Shown here: positions 1 through 12,237 of the stretch, piece after piece
How positions within the stretch are numbered: the first letter of the stretch is position 1
Layout of the letters: the number at the start of each line of letters is the position of its first letter
DNA from: Fragilariopsis cylindrus CCMP1102
Lineage: Eukaryota; Bacillariophyta; Bacillariophyceae; Bacillariales; Bacillariaceae
Assembly (NCBI GenBank): GCA_900095095.1
Contig: FMBT01000309.1
Location: forward strand, 434,001 to 498,000
DNA length: 64,000 bases
Reading direction: 5' to 3'
Program-made: the position numbers and the translations under genes
Notes under the pieces: model-generated
Database searches by the model: none
What the model was told of the DNA's origin: nothing
What the model saw: the letters and a program-made list of their open reading frames with translations, nothing else

Positions 1-583
1 AATAGGAAAGATGATTAAAACGTACATGTTTACGATTTAGATTCTAAATTTGGCTCTGTATCGCCTAAATTAATATATATATAATAGATACGGACAAAAT
101 CGTGAAGTCAATCTTGCATTATACTAGTTCTGCGTTTCGGAATACTTTGAGCTTGCATAGCAATTCATTCGTCGACGTACGCGTGAATGAAACCATCATA
201 TTGCACTAAGGCTGTAATGTATAGGACGATCTTCCTATCGGTTAGTGAATATTTATACTAGAGATATAATAGAGGACGACGAGACGAACACTTCTAGTCT
301 ACTATTATAGCTACTTCTTGGTTTACTAGTGTTTATGGAATTTGGGAGATGAGATTCAATTCATCTATTTTAGTACCTTTTCATTTAATAATTTTTTGAC
401 CAGATATCATTCATTATCCACTTTTGATGAACGTTATGCTCTTAGTCAACTAGTAGTAGTAATAATGATAATAATAATTCACTTTCGTCTACATATTGTT
501 TGGTTGGTTGGTTTGCTTTATTGCAAAAATAAAAAGGAGATATGACCTGATTTGTTATTAATATTACTTGCACTACTATATTA
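1..583. other. No gene seen
   Basis: AT-rich sequence downstream of the PsbP-like gene. Short open frames here lack family features and codon bias. I see no RNA gene or repeat. Confidence 0.5.
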
Positions 584-1457
584 TTATGAAGTTTTATAAG
601 AATCTAAAATTTTGGTAAATAGTGGTTTCATGGAATCATAATCTGCCTCAGGTGCTTGTACTGTAATCGTCACTAAAACATTTCCTTTTCCACCATTTGC
701 TTCAATTGCCAAACTGAAAATAGTCTGAAAATGTGTCTTAGGTTGAGATGGAACAGTTTGTACGTAATCAAAGAAGTAGGCTGTAAAACGGTGTGACGAA
801 GAAAAAAGAGGAATAAATCAAACAAACAAATGATTGTTGAGTGAAAAATTGACGTGGTAAAGTAAAATCTAGACAAAACGAAACAAAACAAAACTTTATG
901 CGACAATCAGGGACAATGATTAATCATTAATTACCTTGTTTCTGGCAACAGCACTAAGCATGGTAGCATCTACGCCATCCTTTCCCATCAGATCAGATTT
1001 TGGTAAAATTGTAGACTGACCAACTTCATCCACAGACCCAAAACTCCCTAATGTTGTAAAGTCACTTCTGACAGGAGTGTACGCAATAAACATTAGTGTC
1101 TTTTGGTCTGAATCTGGTTTGAAGTATATATCAATCTTACGACGATCGGGTAACGTGTTTTCATTCTTAATCCAATCGGATGGTACGTCGATTGAAAATT
1201 TACATGCCTCGTCCTTATAGTTATTCAACGTTGGTGTTGTCGGCGAGGAAGAAGCAACGTCGTCGGCTGCATTGCGGGCGCATTGATGATAGATCAATCA
1301 GTAGCGACGAGGAAAATCCAGCGGCCGCGACACTTGCGGAAGAAGCAAAGACGTTACGTCTCGAGATCATCATCCCCTTCTTTAGTATCGAATAAGCATG
1401 GACGACCGTCAAGCTTGTTATCGCTACCAATACGGTAACGCAAATACGAACCATCAT
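584..1457 (-). CDS. PsbP-family thylakoid lumen protein, plastid targeted
   Basis: Three blocks: an N-terminal block from ATG 1457, a middle block down to about 927 ending at a GTAATT donor, and a last exon 780-584 after a TTTTACAG acceptor. The N-terminus has a signal peptide ending VVHA-YS (diatom plastid site), then a twin-arginine lumen signal (ISRRNVFASSASVAAAG). The mature part has PsbP features: CKFSIDVPSDW near its start, IDIYFKPD, then YFFDYVQ and a C-terminal strand-helix ending KILDSYKTS. The family contributes to photosystem II assembly or function in the lumen. The frame is broken twice: near 1270-1300, and at the second exon end, where one lost G before the donor would restore the reading through to YFFDYVQ. 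Which PsbP-like subgroup it belongs to cannot be told by eye. Confidence 0.8.
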
Positions 1458-1844
1458 AGTACTCTCTTATTACTTCAAATTATACGTTGAGTGATGACCT
1501 GCTGGTATGATAGTTTTTCAGCGAGTAATGCTTTTTATGGCTAATGATAATAATTGTAATTTTTTTATCATCATCGTCATCGGATGTTCGGATATCGGAA
1601 TGCGGTTTGCTTGTAATTTTTATCAGCACGTTTTATGTCTGAATCATCAACAAGATTTAAGATACCAAAAAATTAAAGGGTTGTTTCGGGGGTGTAATAA
1701 TGCTGTTATTAAAGGGGGGTTTTAAACTAAAACATCTGCCCGTCTGTCCTTTTGACTAACGAATGAAATGAAATTTAACAGAACGTTTGAATCAAGAATG
1801 TACAATCTAAACATTATTTCTAAATCAAAAAATAAACTAGAACG
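1458..1844. promoter_or_regulatory. Head-to-head spacer, shared promoter region
   Basis: 387 bp between the start codons of the PsbP-like gene (minus) and GPN2 (plus). Both must be transcribed from here. No clear TATA box or repeated motif stands out. Confidence 0.4.
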
Positions 1845-2959
1845 ATGGTGCTGTATGGTCAGGTTGTAGCTGGGCCACCGGGGTCTGGGAAGACAACCTA
1901 TTGTAATGGTATGCAAGAATATCTACGCTTATTGGGGAGAAATGCATGGGTAATCAATCTGATCCTGCCAATGAAGTTCCCAAAAAGAGAGACGAAGACG
2001 ACACCGACAACGAGAATGAAAACAGTTTACCCTACGAAGTACTTTTGGATGTTTGTGAAAGTGTGGTGAATCTATCGTCAGTTATGAAAGAGCTAGGATT
2101 AGGCCCGAACGGAGGGTTAGTGTATTGTATGGAATATCTTGAGGCACATGTTGATGAAATTTTGAATATGATCGAAGAAAGAATACGAAATAAAGGTGAC
2201 GACGTTTATTTAATATTCGACTTACCGGGACAAGTCGAATTATATACACATGGGAATGCCGTGCCACGTTTACTATCGAAACTTGTTAAGATCTTAGATT
2301 TACGTTTGGTGGCTGTCCAACTTATCGATGCACATTACTGTACGGAACCTGCTAATTTTCTTTCAGCAGCACTATTAGGAACAACAGTTATGCTCAAGTT
2401 GGAACTTCCAACCGTTAATGTTCTGAGTAAGATTGACCTACTCGCCAATTATGGACCTCTGCCATTTTCGTTGGAGTTTTTCACAGACTGTAATGATTTA
2501 GACAGACTTGTTCCCTATCTCCAAAGTCAAGGAGATTATAATAACAATAACGAAGACGAAATATCTTCAGATCTACACTACGACGAGGATAATTATGCAG
2601 ACGATCCAGAATATCAATTAGCACGGAAGATTAAATTTTCGTCTCCATTTTTTCGTAAACACGAACGTCTTCACAAATTAATGGCAGAAGTCGTAGAAGA
2701 TTTTGGTTTGATTTCATTTCTACCGTTGGATATATCCAGTGCTGAATCGGTGGGGAGAGTTTTGTCAAAAATAGATAAATCCAATGGTTACATATTCACA
2801 CAACATTCAACTAGTAAGAGTCCAACTACTAAAGCAGAAGATATTTTTCAAGTTGCCATGCAATCTGATTCATCCAATTACGAAACTATCGCTGATATTC
2901 AAGAACGAATTTCTATAGGAAAAGAACAACAACATAACCAGGAGGAAAAGCAATGTTAG
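1845..2959 (+). CDS. GPN2: GPN-loop GTPase 2
   Basis: GPN-loop GTPase, a cytosolic factor for assembly and nuclear import of RNA polymerase II and III. Visible motifs in order: P-loop [11 protein letters not shown] at residues 10-20, the NLDPANE box about 20 residues later, the family-defining GPN motif in [11 protein letters not shown]3 as [12 protein letters not shown], and G4 as LSKIDLL. A short acidic Asn/Asp insertion (around 2535-2600) follows the switch region. [13 protein letters not shown] with ELYTH and the GPN2-like C-terminal half point to GPN2 rather than GPN1 or GPN3. Single exon, about 371 residues once one frame break near 1961 (in AATCTGATCC, inside NLDPANE) is allowed for. 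Start ATG 1845 leads directly into the P-loop strand, as is usual for the family. A second member, GPN1, lies at 27.4-28.7 kb. Confidence 0.93.
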
Positions 2960-3338
2960 TTATTTAACACGATTTTTTTTAAATATTTAAATACGAATTA
3001 CTTTTATAGATAAAACTGCCGTAGCTATTGAATATTTAGAACTAAGTTTCGCTCATAAAATATAAATAAAAGGGTAAAACGTTTTTTACTACGGGTTTTT
3101 CAATGTGTTCTTCAATATTGAACAACAGAACTATCAGTATTTGTTATGACTTGCGATGATGCAAATGGACATCACTTAAGACATACACAGAAGCGAATGG
3201 AGAGAAGTAAATGTTCAGTGATTAAGGGAAAAAAAGATAGAAAGAAAACTAATAACGATTTGTGATTTAATTAATTGCTACTATAACTATGTTACTAACT
3301 AAGTGTAGCAGAAGCATTGAAAATAATAATGACATACT
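2960..3338. other. Tail-to-tail spacer
   Basis: Short AT-rich region between the 3' ends of GPN2 and the HSP90 gene. Presumably holds both polyadenylation regions. Nothing else seen. Confidence 0.4.
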
Positions 3339-6066
3339 CTACAGTTCAATGTGAACTTCATCTTCATCAGGAGACAGGATCAATACGATCATCTAAGTCC
3401 ATATCGTCGAAGTTCATGTCATCGAGGTTCATGTCATCGAAGTTCATACCGTCCAGAATACCGTCGATATCTGGAGCAACTTCTTCTTCAACCGGAAGTT
3501 CAGGGTGGGGTTCAAGCTTCAAGGATTCCAAACCAAGTTGAGATTGCAGGAATTTGAGGATTCGTGTTGAATGACCCTCGGGATCGTCGATTGGGTATCC
3601 ACCATTCAAAAGAGCCATTTCTTGCAAGATCATTGCGGTATCCTCAACACCATCAGGAACCTCGTAATCATCTCCAGCATCTTTTGGTGGAACGCTCTCA
3701 AGTAGTTTGAGGATCATAGGGTGACGAGGATTAATTTCAAAAACCTTCATGGATCGCATGGCCATGTCGTTTTGGCCGTGACTGTAGGCTTGGGCGCGCA
3801 TGATTCGTTCCATGTTAGCAGAGTGTCCGTATTCAGCAGAAGAAACAATTGCAGGTGCAGAAATTTGGCGCTTGGAGATGGCAACTCTCATTATTGAAGG
3901 TCCGTACAACTTCTTCAACCAAGTAGTCAATGGCTTGAATTTCTCTTTATAGAACTTTTCACGTCGTGTGGCCAAATCCTTGTCGTCATCATGGTCGTCC
4001 AACTTAATATTGTCAGTAGCGATATTCTTCAATTTCTTTCCATCGAAGCTACCAACTGTAGTAGCCATATACTCATCGACAGGATCCACAAAGTACAAAA
4101 CCTCCACTCCTTTTTCCAAAAATGGTTCGAGGAACTGTGACTTTTCCACTGCCGCGAGGCCATCTCCCGCTACGTAGAAAATCTCTTTCTGATTACCTCC
4201 TAGTTTGTCTTTCATATTCTCAACGTACCTTTCTAAACTTGTTGTTTCTCCACCTGATGCGGTACTCGTAAAACGGAGTAATTTCATAATTTTACCCCTG
4301 TTTGGTTCGTCATCAATAGCGCCCATTTTCAATTGAGCATTAAACTGGTCATACCATTCATTGTATTTATTGGTTTTGGATGTCGCCTTTTCTTCACTAT
4401 CAACATCATCGTCGTTGTCCTCCGAGGGCGCTGCTTCCAATCGGATTCTTTTGCGAAGTTTCTCAACATTTCTAATGCCTTTCGTACCACCTTCTTTTTG
4501 ATAACTTGGATTATTTTCGATTCCTGAAGTGTCTCTCGATTGACGTTTAGTGGCAAATCGTCACTATCTACAACACCCTTCATAAAGTAAAGGTAACGAG
4601 GTAAAAGTTCAAATTCGTCACTAATCAAGACCTTACGAACATACAGACTAAGTCCAGTAGCCTGTTTTTCCGTCATTCCTGATTGGAACCCTTGCGGGAC
4701 ATTCTTGGGGATGTACAAATAGACCTGAAATTTATGTTCCCTTCTGCATTAAAATGCGTCCATGTCTCTGCCTTGCCTTCGCCCTTCGTAAGTACCTCGT
4801 AAAAGGATTGATATTCTTCATCAGTAATATCTTCCTTAGAGCGAGTCCAAAGAGCAGGATTTCCATTCATAACCGCCCAGTCAAACGTCGTGACTTCCTT
4901 CATTTTCTTGGGTTTTTCTACTTCTTCGTCGACCTCTGAAATGTCATCTTCTTTCACCTCTAAATCGTCTTCATCTTTCTTTTCCTCTCTTCTTTCGCGG
5001 AAGTGTCTTTGTCATCATAGGCGTCGTCGTTTTTGTCTCATCTTCATCATCTTCTACTTCTATTTCCATTGTAGTTTTTGTTTTCAGATAAATCGGATGA
5101 GTAACAAATTCTGAATAATGCTTGGCTAACTGTGAAATCTTATATTCGTCAGCATATTCAATGCAATCCTCCTTTAGAAATAAAGTAATTTCTGTACCTC
5201 TCGGAAGAGTTTTACCTCGGGGATCCTCGTAGATCTGAAATTCCGACGAACCATTAGTTGACGACCAAACGTATTGAGTATCTGAATCGAGATGCTTACT
5301 AGCTACTTGGATACGATCCGAACGAGGAAGGCGGAATAAAATCCGACTCCGAATTGACCGATTTGTGAAATATCTCCAGAACTTTCTCCATCAGAACTAC
5401 CTGCCTTCAAGGCCTGCATGAATTTAGTGGTTCCGCTACGAGCAACTGTTCCTAGATTAGAAACAAGTTCGTCGTGTGTCATACCGATACCAGTATCTCG
5501 AATGGTTAAAGTGTTTTGTTCACTATCGTATTCAATTTGAACATGTAATTTCTCTTCATCTTTCAAATAATCAGGTTCGGTCAATGACAGGAATCGGATT
5601 TTATCTAGGGCGTCACTAGCGTTGGAAATAAGTTCTCGTAAAAATACATCCTTGTTCTGATAGAGAGAGTTGACGACAATATCAAGCATTTTGGAAACTT
5701 CGGCTTCGAAAGCGAATGACTCTGCAGTCTCAGGTACGGACAGGTCGGGCGTAGTACCATCGTCGGCTGCATCTTCGGCTCCAACAGTCATATAGGACAT
5801 CGACGAGGATTCTAATTTGTTTATTTATTTAGTTATTTTTTATGAAATTAAGAAAATAATAATGGCGAAGAATGAGTACGGATCGATCGCAGATACAAGT
5901 GTTGTCACGTGTCGGTATAGAAAAGATGACAATCAACGTCGCTCCCTCCACGATACGAGCGACGAACGTTCAGCTTATTATTGTGCTACTTACCTCGAAA
6001 AGGAAGTGGTACATTGCTGAAGGCCAATACAGCAAGGGCTTGAATAGCAATACGATCAAAACGCAT
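3339..6066 (-). CDS. HSP90B1: Endoplasmic-reticulum HSP90 (GRP94/endoplasmin type)
   Basis: ATP-driven chaperone of the ER lumen. Exon 1 (6066-5994) encodes a hydrophobic signal peptide, [17 protein letters not shown]. It ends at GAG-gtaagt and joins exon 2 at 5811. Exon 2 shows the HSP90 ATPase signatures [23 protein letters not shown] and [11 protein letters not shown], the charged acidic linker, the middle domain ([13 protein letters not shown]) and the C-terminal dimerisation domain. The SFAFEAEV start is GRP94-like. A C-terminal Asn/Met/Asp run is followed, in the next frame, by DEDEVHIEL and a stop; HIEL is an ER-retention tetrapeptide of the HDEL type. At least six one-base frame breaks are visible, near 5317, 5040, 4995, 4735, 4440 and 3375. 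Each is restored by adding one base within conserved sequence, so I read them as sequence errors. Divergent from the U2A' gene. Confidence 0.93.
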
Positions 6067-6577
6067 AATGACGATGGTTTATATCTTTGATTGGTTTGAC
6101 TATGTTGCTTTTGAAAAGGAAAAGCTGCTTTTGTGTGTCTCTTTCTGGAATATGAGTGAGATAGATTTTATTGCGATGATTTGTTGTTACCGGTACGAAG
6201 TTGCGTAACGTGTTAAAAAATGATAAAATAAATAGAAATCAGATTTTTCAATACTTCGACTGTATTGCTACTACAGTTAATTAGTGTGGTTCGGATTAAA
6301 GGATCTTTTGAAGTGTGTTTGAGATTATTCCCCCTTTTATTTATCTCCCCCTCTCCTTTTTACGGTAGTACAGAACATACTGTCCGCCGCCGCACAAATT
6401 TTTATTTATAAGCAACATTTCGACATTGCAACATGCTCACTGTATTAACATGACATATATCGGCTGATGAAACACTAAACATTCGTAGACACGCCCATTC
6501 AAATAGATCCAGCAAAGAGAAGAGAAAATATTTATACCGGACACACATTACAAGTGCATCAACACACACAATATATA
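6067..6577. promoter_or_regulatory. Head-to-head promoter region of HSP90 and U2A'
   Basis: 511 bp between the two start codons. A TTCTGGAA at 6143-6150, about 80 bp upstream of the HSP90 start, resembles two facing heat-shock-element half sites, but one pair is weak evidence. Confidence 0.35.
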
Positions 6578-7884
6578 ATGAGATTAACTGCTGAACTTAT
6601 AGGTTCCTCCGAACAAAGGACAAACCCGCTTGGAGAAAGAGAGATCATCTTACGAGGATTAGCTATCCCCGTGATAGAGCATTTGGGTGTTACTCGGGAT
6701 GCATTTGATGCTATGGATTTAACAGACAATCGATTAGGTCGATTAGAGAATTTTCCTCGGTTACTTCGTCTATGTAGTTTGAGTCTTTCTGGGAATGTCA
6801 TTGAAACGATCGATGCAAATAATATGTCGAAGAATGTACCTCATCTCAAATATATGGATCTATCCTACAATCACATATCCACATTATTGGAAGTTTCCAA
6901 TTTAGGAAAGGCATATTCTGCTACCACTACTGATAATAAAAGCGACAAAAGTAATGATAATAAGAAATCAAAGGGAGCACTCGAAATATTAAGTCTAGTT
7001 GGGAATCCTGTACAAAGTGAGTTGAAAAAATAAATAAATAAACTCTCGTAATCTTCGTCGTCGATATTACATCATCACTATAATAATAATCTGATGCAGA
7101 AATAAACATCTCTCGTTATTGTTGTTTGTTTTCGTACTTGAGAGAAAAGAAAAACATCAAATAATTATATACGATGGATGAAAGTTTGTTATTGCGTCGT
7201 TTCCCCGTTTCCCCTCCACGTACTGTGATGACAGCGCTATTATTACATTTTAGATTTAAAACAAACGATACCAAATCAACACCTTTTTTTTGTCTCAACA
7301 ACAAGATCGCACCCTTTATTCTTTTTCTCGTTATCTGCATTTCTTTTCTTTTTTCCTCCTTCTTCCAAACAATTATATAATAGGGAGGCAACATTATAGA
7401 CTGTACACCATACAGAGTATTCCTTCCCTTAAAGTCCTAGATCATCAAAGGATAACCCAAACAGAACGGGACCGAGCAAGGCGGTTAGCCGGTTCTGCGG
7501 CGGGGCTGCTTTGGAGAGTGATATACAGGTTGAAGCTGGAAAACAGAAAACATTTACTCCTGGTGAGGGGAATCGGCGGAAGAATCATTTGCAGTTAACT
7601 TCACACCAGAAGAAAAGGAACAAATTCGTCAAATGGTTGCCAATGCTGAATCTCCTACGGAAATTGAAGAGATAGAACGTTCTGTCCAAAGGGGGGTACT
7701 ACCGAAGCCGAAGACAAAGAAAGGGAGTGACGCCGAGGCCGCCGCAACCAATGAAGGGAAGGAAGGAATCAATTCTACAGATCTAGATAATGGTAATGAT
7801 CGCAAGCGACCTCCACCACCGCCCAACACAGAAGAAAATAAAAATGGTGAAGGGGGGCATACAGAGAAAAAAATAAAGACGTGA
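6578..7884 (+). CDS. SNRPA1: U2 small nuclear ribonucleoprotein A' (LRR protein)
   Basis: Core U2 snRNP protein that binds U2 snRNA together with U2B''. Exon 1 (6578-7016) begins MRLTAELI and carries the typical IPVIEHLGVTRDAFDAMDLT stretch, followed by leucine-rich repeats (LCSLSLSGN, LKYMDLSYNHI, LEILSLVGNPV). The intron 7017-7383 has a GTGAGT donor and ends TAATAG. Exon 2 begins RRQHYRLYTIQSIPSLKVLD, matching the NPV-HYR-VLD region of U2A', then ITQTERDRA, a TFTPGEG segment and a tail (TPEEKEQIRQMV, then a proline and acidic end). Exon 2 has two frame breaks near 7505 and 7566, both in G runs. With those corrected the protein is about 313 residues, a little longer than the human protein. 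Confidence 0.93.
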
Positions 7885-7927
7885 TAAGTATTTCTCATTA
7901 TAAACACTATAACGAATTGCTTCTATT

Positions 7928-7966
7928 TATAGATTGAGTAGACTTCTATTATAGATTGAGTAGACT
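7928..7966. repeat. Direct repeat, 17 bp x 2
   Basis: TATAGATTGAGTAGACT occurs at 7928-7944 and again at 7950-7966, 22 bp apart, just downstream of the U2A' stop. No known function. Confidence 0.7.
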
Positions 7967-8104
7967 GATTCGACTCGATTCGGATAACTGCGTTTCAGTC
8001 ATAACTAATTTAAATATATGTATCATTACATGTATGTTGCGTGTATACTTTTTTTTAAATCGATTTAATGATATCATCTCCCCACCAGCTAGCTAGCTTG
8101 CAAA

Positions 8105-10335
8105 TTAAAGAACAATTTTAGCCAGCTGTCGTTTTATTGACAAGGTCTTGGCAAGAATATCATCCTCAAATTTCTGAATGTATGGCAAAATATCCAAGGC
8201 TTCCAAACTTGTTAATCCTAAACTAAGTAATCTCATTAAGTTTATCGAAGGAGTGCACAGTCCACCCAAGTTGGATCCCAAGACTGGTTCCATCTGACAA
8301 AGAATCATTCCAGCGTGGCGCATATTGTATCCTTTACCCCCAGAGTATGTTGGTAACGTCATTTGCCTCAGTAGAGCATCTTCCATGAGAGCACGGCTGG
8401 TCATTTCCGCTTCGGTAACAACTTCAAGAGCTGTGGGTCCCAATGGAACATTCTTTTGTTGCATGCTCTTGATGTATTGTAGACTAGCCACCATAGTTGG
8501 TAGGTCGGTGGTAGACATAAGAATTTCCAATGCCATTCCATGTCGCCTCAATAGGTTTAGTTCTAACTGAATTGATAAATTAGAAGGATATATTGTTGAC
8601 GATGCAGTATTACAAGCGGCGGTAGCAGTAGACGAAGATAAATCGGCCCTCCTATGGACGTCGTACGTGATGATGACATGGCCATTCTTGGATATGTTTC
8701 AAAACGATTACTTGTATCTAATTGTTCATATGAAAATGAATGGGGAGCAGAATGAGACGGCGGTGAAAGTGGCAATGCTTGTTCAAGCTCGGTGCTAACG
8801 TTGGCGTGCTCCAAAACTATCGTCTGTTAAGTCTATTATATCACTGTCTGCAGGTATGAAGTTGAAATTATTGAAAGTAGAAGGTGCATCGACGTCTGAT
8901 ATTGTACGTGCTTCTGAGGGAGGTCCGTTCAACGCTGAATCAGAAATATTTTGACGTCGAACATCTTCCTCTCTTGATCCAACTTGAAACTCACTAAGCA
9001 AATTATCTGATACCCATCGTATTGATGGGATCGATCTACCATCCGATGAATGCCCAGAAGCTGGTATCTCAAGGCTTGCCTGCGCAGAATTATATGGCGT
9101 ATTGGTAATGTATGAGGAATTACAAGTGTCTTCTTGTTGAGCTCCTCCAAGTGCACTGCTCGAAATTCTTTTAGCAGTAGATGCTTCGAGACTTAGAAAA
9201 TCATCGAACCCTTTTTTCGGGTTCGGTCTTGCCGTCTCTCTGCAGTTTCCAACCAACTCATCAGGCGAAATCCAAAGACAATTCTTGGCTCCGTCTTTTA
9301 GTACAAGTCTCTTTACCAGCACAGCCCCAGACGATTTGTCAATTTCTAGTATCTTGCATGGTAAATTGATCTCCGTTTCATAGCATACCCTGTAAAAAAA
9401 GTGTAATGTGTGTGTGTGTGTGTTTGTGTGTGAGTGAGTGAGAGAAGGTACACCAAAAAGACAAGACAGTAAGGCTTCAAAAGCTAACCAAGCAACATAT
9501 TCATTCTAAAAATTTAAACTTACGCTCCTACCACAAGGTCGCACCGCACACGAAACTTCCCCTCCTTGAACATCCGCTTATTCAGGTAGAATTTACTTTC
9601 ATAAAAATGGTGTTCATTGTCCTCATGTTTTCTAGCATAGCCATCGCTGTCGTCATTATTAAAGAATCGGATCAAACCATCAGTAGAACACAAAACACCA
9701 GTTCGATATATCTGTTTTCGATCAAACATAGGCGATGGCCTATTGTGCCAAAGATAAGAAATTAACTGACCAGGCTTGGGTATGATGTATTTATCGTCGA
9801 TTTTTGCTTCAAAAGGTGGTGGTATAGCTGATTCTTTTCGGTGTGCATTTTGTGGTTTATCATCATAGATCGTCGATCCGGAGATTATCTTCACACCACC
9901 ACAACGTGCTAGGTGCCGGAGTGTGATATAATTAATTTCTTTTTTAACTTTCTTCTTCTTCTTGCGTTTTGACTTTATTCTACGTGAATATGACGTGCAA
10001 ACGAAAGGAGACATCACTTTCAGCCTCGTAATCGAAATAGGCAGCCCATTCAATTCTGTATCTTTCTTTTCACCCGATGGTCCTGTAACCTCCTTCGTAT
10101 CATTTATTTTCGCTAGCTGTTGCTGTTGCTTCTTTCTCTTTTGCCTCTTTAGTGTGGGTTCAAGAAAGAGTTGATGTGCGATACCGATTGATCCTTCCCG
10201 CCATGGACAATCCCTTTTCAATTTTACCTGCTGATTCCTAGTTGATCTCCTCTCTGATGGCGTTGGGGCTTTGAAAATTTTATTTCCCAGTTCCAGCTTC
10301 TTATTATCGCAGACGGCCATTATTGGAGAAGCCAT
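8105..10335 (-). CDS. Unrecognised nuclear-type protein, two exons
   Basis: I do not recognise this family. Exon 1 runs from ATG 10335 (MASPIMAVCDNKK) to 9524 at GAGC-gtaagt. Exon 2 starts at 9389 after TTTTACAG and runs to 8105, giving VVGAVCYETEINLPCKILEID across the junction. Seen: a lysine/arginine cluster (KSKRKKKKKVKKE) likely acting as a nuclear signal, basic KRQKRKKQQQQ, a globular-looking middle (GVKIISGSTIYDD; KPGQLISYLW), a long polar, probably disordered stretch ending DIIDLTDDS, and a well-ordered alpha-helical C-terminus (TSLEALDILPYIQKFEDD) that looks conserved. Two frame breaks in exon 2, near 8816 (one base too many in a T run) and 8652 (one base short in a G run), connect the parts. 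Length about 698 residues. The start could lie further upstream if there is another 5' exon. Confidence 0.65.
9402..9440. repeat. (TG)n microsatellite in intron
   Basis: GT/TG dinucleotide run inside the intron of the minus-strand gene at 8105-10335, next to the acceptor. On the coding strand it is a CA run before the polypyrimidine tract. Confidence 0.8.
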
Positions 10336-12237
10336 TTTTACGTCAGACGTAATATTTCCTAGATCTTTTTGAAGCGTAGTAGGCAACACAATAAAAACAA
10401 CTTATGTGGCGAAGTATGAAGCTGTAAACTTATCGCATTCAATCTAAATACATATTCTTTCTTTACTGTCCCACTCTCACTTTCTCTGGCTTAGGTGAAG
10501 CTAGTAAGGTAGTCGTACTTCTTTGTGATTAAATTCTGCCACGAAACATAATACTGTATCGAACCCGTACAGCACAAATTTCGGAGAATTATTATTTCTT
10601 GACAATCTTCGCAATCAAACAACACACACTTTCGCATTAAATACACATGATGGGATGGGATGTACGATCGATGAATAGTCCTGATTTCGCGCGCGCCACG
10701 TTGTTGAATAATAGAAACGCACAAAGCTTACTACTTGGACACAACCATTTATTTTATTACCCATAATGTATGTATTCAATAATTTGGAGCATGACCAGTA
10801 AGTACAACGTGTGTCTCTATCTTTGTCACTACTATCTTTGTGTCATCATTCATGGCAATTGATTGAATGATCCTTTTCTCCTGTAGATCTGGTGTGTGTG
10901 GTGGTGGCTAATAACAAAACCATAAATTGATGGCAGTATTTAGACTAACAATAACAACAGTCTTTCCAAGATTTCAATACAATCCATTTCAACTTATTAA
11001 GGCTACACTTATTGTCCATCATTGTCATATTGGGGCATCAAATAACATGACTACGATTGAAGTCAAGATTTTCTTTTAATTTGGATGATGCAGTTGTTGT
11101 GCTGCTGTGTGATTGATGATGATGTCTCCTTTTTGCCTGTACTAAAATAGCTACCAATGTTGAAGCCTGTAGAACATGGGAGTATTAGATACCTATCCTA
11201 CAAGGCATTGATACCTCACTTATTTGGGCTTCATTCCAGTAGATTTATGTAAAAGTTGCCATGGTCGAAATTTGATTACAATCACAAGGTTGTAAGATTT
11301 TTTACTTTGTTGATTGCTTGCACTATGATTTTGCTGTCTGAACAAGATAAGAAGTATGTGTCAATTGTAGATACAAAGGTCCAAACCAGGAATGTACACA
11401 ATATATGTCCAAACATTTGGGAATCCCATGCACAAACTTTGTGCTCCAGAGGTTTGCTGCACACAAATATTGTTATCGGTACACAGTCAGCAGTATTTTT
11501 TGTAGTTTTGTATCAAGATTTTTTTAAACTCAGTGAGTATATTTGGTATGGTTACCTTGTTGGGGATTCAATTTATTACAAGCCCCATGTGGGTTTTTGT
11601 GGTACACGTTCTGAGTCATCAACATATGGCATTTATATGGTCAACATAAAATTAAGCAAATTAAGGTGTGGTTGATAGCTCAAACAGACGATGTGAATTA
11701 ACATACCTATATTGCCGCATCACCATGTTTCTATGCAGTAGGTAAATAATATAAACAAGTTAATAAGCTAACAATATATAGTATACAAACCTACATATTA
11801 TAGTATAGTATCTTCAAGCATTACATAGTCATAGCATAGGCAGTGACCTCAAATAAGCAGGGTGTGATACATCGTATTGTATTTCAACACCCGGTAGAAA
11901 ATGAGTAGTTAAGCGAACCCTCTAAACTCGTAGTAGAAGTATTTAAGCCATTCGCCAAGAGTTGCGAGCAGCGTCCTCCGCAATATGCGAATTTCCCGTG
12001 CTTTTGAAATTTGTGCATTTATGAGAGATAACGGCCCAAACATAGTAAACAACGGTAAAACAGTGATCAGTGACTGAAGACAAAAGGATGACAGTTTAGT
12101 ATTGTGTATTGCAAACCTATCAACAAAAAGTTTACAACGACAGAAGATATTATTTTATGATGAGTTAAGAGTCTATTTCTGAATATTGCGTACTAGTAGT
12201 ACTATAAACATAAACGGAAATACACTACAGTACTTGC
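10336..12237. other. 1.9 kb spacer without a supported gene
   Basis: Lies between two divergent genes. One 139-codon open frame (11256-11675) starts with TTG, has no family features and overlaps another frame, so I do not call it. The stretch is AT-rich and unique-looking. I see no tRNA or snRNA signature, though a non-coding RNA cannot be excluded. Confidence 0.45.

Noticed and set aside
584-1457. PsbP-like gene as a pseudogene
   Set aside because: Signal, transit, lumen signal and all strands are conserved across only two one-base breaks, the same type as in clearly essential genes nearby.
3339-6066. Programmed frameshifting in HSP90
   Set aside because: Six or more breaks scattered in one essential gene are far better explained by sequence error.
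6143-6150. TTCTGGAA as a heat-shock element before HSP90
   Set aside because: Only one inverted pair; ER HSP90 genes are usually driven by other stress elements, so noted but not called.
11256-11675. 139-codon plus-strand open frame
   Set aside because: Starts with TTG, has no recognised motif and lacks the codon character of neighbours.
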